Notes under the pieces: model-generated
Seen by the model: the letters and a program-made list of their open reading frames with translations, nothing else
Databases searched by the model: none
Told to the model about the DNA's origin: nothing
NCBI GenBank assembly: GCA_025964455.1
Contig: JAOPYU010000045.1
Span: forward strand, 1 to 12,373
Origin: Thermoleophilia bacterium
GTDB lineage: Bacteria; Actinomycetota; Thermoleophilia; Gaiellales; SKUG01
Length of the DNA: 12,373 bases
Direction of reading: 5' to 3'
In this document: in pieces, positions 7,407 through 12,373 of the stretch
Layout: each line of letters starts with the position of its first letter
Numbering within the stretch: position 1 is the first letter of the stretch
Made by a program: the position numbers and the translations under genes

Positions 7407-7436
7407 CCCTCCCTCGAAAACATGGATGCCCCCAGG

Positions 7437-8507
7437 ATGCGACCTACGCTCCCCAAATCTCCCCGTCGCCGGTCCCGCCCAGGATCCGGCCCCGCCACCC
7501 GGCTCCGCCAGGGTGGGCGCTCCGGCGCCTCGCCCGCAAGCGGTGGCCCTGTCGCGCCCGAGGCGTCCTATGTCGGACGCCGGTCTCGTCGTGCGTCCGC
7601 GGGCCCGCGCGCCGGTGGCACGATCTTCCCGCGCCGCCGTCCGTCGCTGATGACGCGGCGCGCCGTGCTCGCGGCACTGCTGGTGCTGGCGCTGGCGCTG
7701 GTCTCGCTCAGCTACCGCGGCGGGTCGAGCTCGTCGCTCAACTCCGTGCAGCTCGTGGTGCTCGATGCCGTGTCCCCGATCGAGCGCGGCCTCTCGCGCG
7801 CGTGGGATCCGATCGCCGGTGCCTGGAACTGGGGGGGTCGCCTCATCCATGCGGCCGAGGAGAATCCCAAGCTCAAGCGCGAGAACGAGCAGCTGCGCCT
7901 GCAGGTGCGCATCTCCGAGAACGAGGTCGCCGAAGCCGCGCGCCTGCGCGCCCTCATGAACTTCTCCGAGCGGGGCCGGTTCCCGAACGGGTTCGACCAG
8001 GTGTTCGCGCACGTGCAGGTGCGCACCCCGGGCGCCGCCGAGCGCAGCCTCGTCATCGATCGCGGATCGGGCGACGGCATCGCCGTCAACGATGCGGTGC
8101 TGGCGACCGGCGGGCTCATCGGCCGCGTCACCGAGGTCACGAGCGACACCGCCGTGGTCGGGCTCATCCTGGACGACGCGCAGCGCGTGACGGCATCCGT
8201 CACCGGCAGCACCGCGACCGGCGTGCTGCAGACGGTCTCGACCGAGGGCACGCCGGTGCTCACGCTGCGCTACGTGAATCAGAGCGCCGAGTTCGATCGC
8301 TACTCGCCAGTGGTGACGAGCGGTTTCGCGTCCAAGGACGGCGAGCTGCGCTCGGTGTATCCGGCCGGCATCCCGATCGGCTTCGTCTCCAACGTCGGCA
8401 ACAATCCCGCCGACGTGCACAAGACCGTGCAGGTCACGCCGTTCGCCGACTTCGAGCGGATCGACGAAGTCATCGTGCTGGCCGCCTCGACGGGGAACGG
8501 CGAGTGA
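7437..8507 (+). CDS. mreC: Rod shape-determining protein MreC
   Basis: A bitopic membrane protein whose extracytoplasmic beta domain binds and activates PBP2, linking MreB to RodA-PBP2. Numbered from the ATG at 7437 (356 residues): a basic, Pro/Gly/Ser-rich cytoplasmic region 1-71, one transmembrane helix about 76-93, a coiled coil about 140-172 (including KLKRENEQLRLQVRISENEV), and the MreC double beta-barrel about 190-350 (SLVIDRGSGDGIAVNDAVLA near 204-223, YPAGIPIGFVSNV near 308-320). The C-terminus is secure: its TGA overlaps the mreD GTG. The start is not. ATG at 7422, 7437 and 7650 are all in frame and none has a good ribosome-binding site. A weak GGA lies 10 bases before 7437. Starting at 7650 gives 285 residues with four residues before the helix, closer to usual MreC length. 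Confidence 0.9.
   Translation: MRPTLPKSPRRRSRPGSGPATRLRQGGRSGASPASGGPVAPEASYVGRRSRRASAGPRAGGTIFPRRRPSLMTRRAVLAALLVLALALVSLSYRGGSSSSLNSVQLVVLDAVSPIERGLSRAWDPIAGAWNWGGRLIHAAEENPKLKRENEQLRLQVRISENEVAEAARLRALMNFSERGRFPNGFDQVFAHVQVRTPGAAERSLVIDRGSGDGIAVNDAVLATGGLIGRVTEVTSDTAVVGLILDDAQRVTASVTGSTATGVLQTVSTEGTPVLTLRYVNQSAEFDRYSPVVTSGFASKDGELRSVYPAGIPIGFVSNVGNNPADVHKTVQVTPFADFERIDEVIVLAASTGNGE
7562..7581 (+). repeat. 7-bp perfect inverted repeat in the disputed mreC 5' region
   Basis: GGCGTCC (7562-7568) and GGACGCC (7575-7581) flank a six-base loop TATGTC. It lies within the sequence coding for the basic mreC N-terminal extension, or in the mreC leader if translation begins at 7650. It is short and may be chance in such GC-rich sequence. 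Confidence 0.25.
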
Positions 8508-9034
8508 CGGTCGGTGCGCGCATCGCGAGCGTCCTGCTCGTCCTCTTCGCCGCACTCGTGCAGGTGTCGATCGTCCACCGCATCGAGGTGGGCTCGGCCT
8601 CGCCCGACGTGCTCATCCTGGTGGTCGCATCGATCGCGCTGCTGACCGGATCGGTGTCGGGCGCAGCCCACGGATTCCTCGCCGGCGTCGCCCTCGCCAC
8701 GTTCGCGGCGCTGCCACTCGGCCCGCACGCGCTGGTGGGCACGCTCATCGGCTTCGCGATCGGCCGCGTCGGTGATGCGCTCGCCACCGACGATCACCCG
8801 ATCCCGCCGCTGCTCGCCGGCATCTTCGCCGCCCTGACCATGCAGCTCGGCGAGCCGCTGGTGGAGTTCCTCGTCAACCCGGCGGTGTCCGGGGTGGACG
8901 GCCTCGTCGGGCGAGCCGCCCTCGTGACGCTCATCTCCGCGGTGCTCGCGGTGCCGGTCTACGTGGTCGTGCGACGCACGCTCATCTCGGCCAACTCGGT
9001 CGGCCCCGTGCTCGATCGCGAGGTCGCCTCGTGA
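8504..9034 (+). CDS. mreD: Rod shape-determining protein MreD
   Basis: A 176-residue integral membrane protein of the Rod complex that partners MreC and modulates its activation of PBP2. Hydrophobic helices lie at about 5-24, 34-50, 53-70, 76-88, 102-118 and 138-156, giving the five-to-six-helix topology of MreD. Length is normal. SPDVLILVVASIALLTGS (33-50) and GFLAGVALA (57-65) resemble the family's first helices. It starts with GTG at 8504, whose last two bases are part of the mreC stop codon (GTGA, four-base overlap). GGGGA at 8492-8496 supplies a ribosome-binding site seven bases upstream. The sequence is poorly conserved across the family, so the assignment rests on topology, length and position between mreC and pbp2. 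Confidence 0.92.
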   Translation: MTVGARIASVLLVLFAALVQVSIVHRIEVGSASPDVLILVVASIALLTGSVSGAAHGFLAGVALATFAALPLGPHALVGTLIGFAIGRVGDALATDDHPIPPLLAGIFAALTMQLGEPLVEFLVNPAVSGVDGLVGRAALVTLISAVLAVPVYVVVRRTLISANSVGPVLDREVAS

Positions 9035-11043
9035 GCGGCCTGCGCACACGACGACGTGGCGGCCCGCGGCGCACCCCGCACGTGGGGCCGGCACGCGGCA
9101 CCTACGGCTCGGGCGTCTCGAGCGTCGCGCGATCCAGTCGCGAGGGCGCCGTGCCGATCGCGCCGCGCCTGGCGATCGCCGGCATCGTCGGGGCCATCAT
9201 CATCGGCATCCTCGTGCTGCGCCTGTGGGCGCTCACCGTGCTGGGCGGGGCCGAATACGCCGAGCGCGCCGACCAGAACGTGATCCGCCGGCTGCCGATC
9301 GCAGCGCCGCGCGGCAGCATCCTCGACCGGGACGGCCGCCAGATCGTCGTGAACCGCCCCACCAACCAGGTCGTGCTCGACCTGCAGTCGGTCGACGAGG
9401 CCGAGCTCGACGGGCTGATCGAGCGCCTCGGCGAGGTGCTCGCACCCAATCGCCTCGAGGTCGCGAAGACCACGCGTGAGATCCGCGAGAAGGTCGAGAA
9501 CGCCCCCGTCGGAATGGTCGAGCCGCTCGTGCTCGCCACCGACGTGCAGCGCCAGGAGGTCGTCTACTACCTCGCGGAGCACCAGTCGGAGTTCCCGGGC
9601 GTGGACGTGCCGGATGCGTACACCCGCGAGTACGTGCAGCGCTCGACGGCCGCGCACATCCTCGGGCAGGTCGGCATGGCCGATCCCGACGACCTGACGA
9701 CCAAGACCTCGCTGCAGGCCGGCGACAAGCTCGGCAAGAGCGGCATCGAGAAGACCTATGACGAGTACCTGCGTGGCGTGAACGGCTACGAGGCGATCCA
9801 GGTGGATGCCTCGGGCTTCCGCACGGAGGAGCAGGGCCTGCGCGGGCTCCCGGCGCAGCCGGGCCGCGACCTGCGACTGACGATCTCGCTGCCGCTGCAG
9901 AAGGCGACCGAGCGCTCGCTCGCCCAGGGCATCGCACACGCGGCAGGCACCGAGGACGGACGCGGCGCGTTCGCCGGCGCCGCGGTGGCCATGGATCCCA
10001 ACAACGGCGAGGTGCTGGCGTTGGCGAGCGCGCCGACCTACGACCCCAACGTCTTCACGTCGACCAAGCCCAAGGACCTGCGCACGGTCGAGACCCTGTA
10101 CAACCCGCGCAACAAGCGCCTGCCGATGTACAACCGGGCGATCGCCGGTGCCTATCCGCCGGGCTCCATCTACAAGCCGATCACTGCCATCGCCGCCATG
10201 GACAAGGGCTGGATCACGCCTGACACGCTCCTGGGCTGTGAGCCGCAGATGGAGATCGCGCACACGGTCTTCAAGAACCACACGCCCAAGAACTTCGGCG
10301 CGATCGACCTGAAGACCGCCCTTGAGATGTCGTGTGACACCTACTTCTACAAGCTCGCCATCCAGTTCAACGCCGACCCCAAGTCGCCGCTGCAGGACTG
10401 GTCCTCGCGCTTCGGCCTCGGCAAGCCGACCGGCATCGACATCCCGGGCGAGGTCGAAGGTCGGGTCCCGACGCCGAAGTGGAAGAAGGAGTACGACAAT
10501 CCGTACTGGAGCGAGACCGACCACATCTGGAAGCCGGGCGACTCGGTGAACCTGTCGATCGGACAGGGTGACCTGCTCACCACGCCGCTGCAGATGACCA
10601 ACGTCTACTCCGCCCTCGCCAACGGCGGCAAGCTGTTCACGCCGCGCCTCGCAAAGCAGATCCAGTCCGCAGGTGGTCGCAAGGAGGTCGAGATCCCGTC
10701 TCCCGAGCCGACCGACCTGAACCTCGATCCCGGCGACCTGGCCGCGATCACCGACGGCCTCGTGCTCGTCAACACAGGCGGCAACGGAACCGCGACCGCC
10801 GTGTTCGGCACGTTCAAGGTCTCGACGGCCGGCAAGTCCGGCACGGCCGAGAAGTCGCTCCAGAAGGACCTGGCCTGGTACTGCGGCTACGCCCCGGTCG
10901 AGAAGCCCGAGATCGCCGCGTGCGCCTTCATCGACGGTGGCGGCCACGGCGGCTCCGAAGCCGGGCCCATCGTGCTGCGCATGTTCCAGCAGTACTTCGG
11001 CGCCAAGGGTGGCAACACCGACGCGGCAGGATCGGTGGACTGA
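9031..11043 (+). CDS. mrdA: Penicillin-binding protein 2 (class B transpeptidase of the elongasome)
   Basis: A D,D-transpeptidase that cross-links nascent peptidoglycan made by RodA. 670 residues. A basic Arg/Gly-rich cytoplasmic tail (1-45) precedes one transmembrane helix (46-68). The pedestal/dimerisation domain begins with RLPIAAPRGSILDRDGR (87-103) and includes SGIEKTYDEYLRG (237-249). The transpeptidase domain carries all three active-site motifs: SxxK at S379-K382 (PGSIYKP), SxD at S434-D436 (SCDTYFY, the PBP2-type variant of SxN), and KSGT at 602-605. GQGDLLTTPLQM (511-522) is typical of elongation PBPs. The GTG start at 9031 overlaps the mreD stop (GTGA), with GAGG at 9020-9023 seven bases upstream. 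Its TGA shares one base with the rodA ATG. The active site lies outside the membrane and is the beta-lactam target. No PASTA domain is present. Often named mrdA or pbpA. Confidence 0.96.
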   Translation: MSGLRTRRRGGPRRTPHVGPARGTYGSGVSSVARSSREGAVPIAPRLAIAGIVGAIIIGILVLRLWALTVLGGAEYAERADQNVIRRLPIAAPRGSILDRDGRQIVVNRPTNQVVLDLQSVDEAELDGLIERLGEVLAPNRLEVAKTTREIREKVENAPVGMVEPLVLATDVQRQEVVYYLAEHQSEFPGVDVPDAYTREYVQRSTAAHILGQVGMADPDDLTTKTSLQAGDKLGKSGIEKTYDEYLRGVNGYEAIQVDASGFRTEEQGLRGLPAQPGRDLRLTISLPLQKATERSLAQGIAHAAGTEDGRGAFAGAAVAMDPNNGEVLALASAPTYDPNVFTSTKPKDLRTVETLYNPRNKRLPMYNRAIAGAYPPGSIYKPITAIAAMDKGWITPDTLLGCEPQMEIAHTVFKNHTPKNFGAIDLKTALEMSCDTYFYKLAIQFNADPKSPLQDWSSRFGLGKPTGIDIPGEVEGRVPTPKWKKEYDNPYWSETDHIWKPGDSVNLSIGQGDLLTTPLQMTNVYSALANGGKLFTPRLAKQIQSAGGRKEVEIPSPEPTDLNLDPGDLAAITDGLVLVNTGGNGTATAVFGTFKVSTAGKSGTAEKSLQKDLAWYCGYAPVEKPEIAACAFIDGGGHGGSEAGPIVLRMFQQYFGAKGGNTDAAGSVD

Positions 11044-12344
11044 TGCTGAACGCACTCAAGCGACTCATTGGGATCGACACGGGGCTCGTGCTCGCGGCGA
11101 TGGGCATCATCGCAACGAGCGTGTACGTGCTCAACACCGCGATCGTCTCGCCCGACGGTGGCGCGCAGCACGACTTCGCGATCCGCCAGGTCGTGTTCGC
11201 CGCGATCGGCTTCTGCATCGCGTTCGGCGTCTCGCGAGTGCCGCTCGAGACCTGGACCCGGTACTGGGTGCACGCGTTGGTGATCGCCGTGACGGGCGTG
11301 GTCGCCGTGCGCTTCGTCGGCACGGTGGTGAACGGCTCGCGCCGCTGGCTCGACCTCGGACCCATCAGCCTGCAGCCGTCGGAGTTCGGCAAGTGGCTCG
11401 CGCTCATCGCGCTGGCGGGCTACCTCGGCTCGCGCACGCGGGAGATCAGGTCGCCGCGGGTGTTCGCCGGCGCGCTCGGGATGATGGCGATCCCGGCCGG
11501 GGTGGTCTTCCTGCAGCCGGACTTCGGCACGGCGCAGGTGTACGGATTCCTCGCGCTCGGCACGCTCTTCTTCGCCGGCGCCAAGTGGCTGCACTTCGCG
11601 ATCCTCGGTGGCGGGGTCGTCGTGGTCGCGGTCGTGATCCTCGGCCTGCTGCCGGCGCTCGGGGTGGAGGTGCTGCACGACTACCAGATCAAGCGACTCA
11701 CGGGATTCCTCGATCCGGAGGCCGATTCGCAGGGCTCCAACTACCAGACGATCCAGGCGAAGGTCGCGATCGGCTCTGGGCAGCTCACGGGCCGACCGGC
11801 GGACGAGGCCTCGCAGGTGCAGCAGGGATTCCTGCCGGAGCCGCAGACCGACTTCATCTTCGCAACGCTGGTCGAGCGCTACGGCTTCCTCGGCGGGGCG
11901 TTCGTGCTCGGGCTGTACATGCTGCTGATCAGCCGCATCCTGGCGGTCGTCGGCTCGGCCTCGACGCAGTACGGGCGGCTCATCGCGGGCGGCGTCGCCA
12001 CGCTGTTCTTCTGCCAGGTCGTCGTCAACGTCGGCATGGTCGTGGGCGTGCTGCCGGTCACCGGCGTGCCGCTGCCGATGTTCTCCTACGGTGGCTCGGC
12101 GCTGTGGACCAACATGGCGGCCCTCGGCCTCGTGGTCGCGGTGCTGCGCGAGAGCGAGACCCCGCGGGCCCGCTACACGAAGCGGACCGGTCGCCCGGTC
12201 GGTGGCTTCGGCTCGCTCCGCGCCACGAGCGGGGAGAAGCGCGCCGCCTCGGGTGCACGGAGCAGCATCGGCGCCCTGAGCGGCGGTTCTGCATCACGCT
12301 CTTCCCTGCGCGCCGCCTCGCGCCGCCGCCAACGCGCCCGCTGA
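11043..12344 (+). CDS. rodA: SEDS peptidoglycan glycosyltransferase RodA
   Basis: Polymerises lipid II into glycan strands for lateral-wall growth, paired with PBP2. 433 residues with about ten membrane helices from 13 to 368. SEDS family blocks are present: GSRRWLDLGPISLQPSEFGK (98-117), QPDFGTA (158-164), the extracellular loop GFLPEPQTDFIFA (262-274) and GVPLPMFSYGGSALWTNM (341-358). The Asp of TDFIF (D270) aligns by eye with the catalytic Asp known in RodA. Residues 370-433 form a basic, Ser/Arg/Ala/Gly-rich cytoplasmic tail that is probably disordered and is longer than in many RodA proteins. The gene's location beside pbp2 and mreBCD argues for RodA rather than the division paralogue FtsW. 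The ATG overlaps the pbp2 stop by one base (TGATG). The upstream CAGGA and GGTGGA are weak ribosome-binding candidates. Confidence 0.95.
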   Translation: MLNALKRLIGIDTGLVLAAMGIIATSVYVLNTAIVSPDGGAQHDFAIRQVVFAAIGFCIAFGVSRVPLETWTRYWVHALVIAVTGVVAVRFVGTVVNGSRRWLDLGPISLQPSEFGKWLALIALAGYLGSRTREIRSPRVFAGALGMMAIPAGVVFLQPDFGTAQVYGFLALGTLFFAGAKWLHFAILGGGVVVVAVVILGLLPALGVEVLHDYQIKRLTGFLDPEADSQGSNYQTIQAKVAIGSGQLTGRPADEASQVQQGFLPEPQTDFIFATLVERYGFLGGAFVLGLYMLLISRILAVVGSASTQYGRLIAGGVATLFFCQVVVNVGMVVGVLPVTGVPLPMFSYGGSALWTNMAALGLVVAVLRESETPRARYTKRTGRPVGGFGSLRATSGEKRAASGARSSIGALSGGSASRSSLRAASRRRQRAR

Positions 12345-12373
12345 CCCGCCCGCCGCCCCCGCCGCCGCCCCTG
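12345..12373. other. C-rich/CCG-repetitive end of window after rodA
   Basis: The 29 bases after the rodA stop are almost entirely C and G on the plus strand, in CCG/CCCC runs, with no T-run or clear hairpin arm completed before the window ends. It may be low-complexity spacer or the start of a structure that continues beyond the window. Confidence 0.4.

Noticed and set aside
8959..11055. 698-codon minus-strand open frame opposite pbp2
   Set aside because: It lies entirely antisense to a gene with all PBP2 motifs. Its product is a His/Arg/Asp/Val-rich mirror of GC-biased codons with no domain. Long antisense frames are expected at this G+C.

Overview
The window is a very GC-rich (by eye around 70% G+C), densely coding bacterial chromosome segment. 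Codon third positions are almost all G or C. A DUF2510 module (typical of Actinobacteria), very high G+C, several apparently leaderless start codons, and a complete mreB-mreC-mreD-pbp2-rodA wall-elongation cluster near valS and ndk together suggest an actinobacterium that keeps MreBCD. A deep-branching class such as Thermoleophilia (Solirubrobacterales) fits best, but this is inference from gene order and style, not a database match.

Layout. Positions 1-141 hold the C-terminal end of an exported or surface protein. valS (164-2851) follows, with a TAGGAT -10-like box that would place the transcript start on its ATG. Between valS and the next confident gene are a long imperfect palindrome (2854-2913) and a 48-codon single-membrane-helix ORF (2984-3130). 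Next come a membrane-anchored double zinc-ribbon protein (3146-3799) and ndk (3895-4320), which has a hairpin in its leader. A minus-strand DUF2510 plus LURP-one-related (LOR) protein (4339-5166) sits tail-to-tail with ndk and head-to-head with maf (5223-5807). A small acidic minus-strand hypothetical gene (5817-6080) sits tail-to-tail with maf.

The second half is the elongasome operon: mreB (6277-7317), mreC (about 7437-8507, start uncertain), mreD (8504-9034), the class B penicillin-binding protein PBP2 (9031-11043) and rodA (11043-12344). The last four genes overlap by 1-4 bases, indicating tight translational coupling. The mreB-mreC junction is different: it is long and carries two good hairpins, so the operon may be punctuated there. 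MreB filaments, MreC/MreD, the SEDS glycosyltransferase RodA and the PBP2 transpeptidase together build lateral-wall peptidoglycan. Ndk and Maf balance and clean nucleotide pools, and ValS charges tRNA-Val.

I see no tRNA or rRNA genes, CRISPR arrays, insertion sequences or prophage genes. This is essentially a core-genome region. The points worth a second look are the valS-downstream palindrome, the leaderless-start pattern, the structured mreB-mreC junction, the two small ORFs and the basic disordered tails on the elongasome proteins. None of these amounts to a demonstrated new system.
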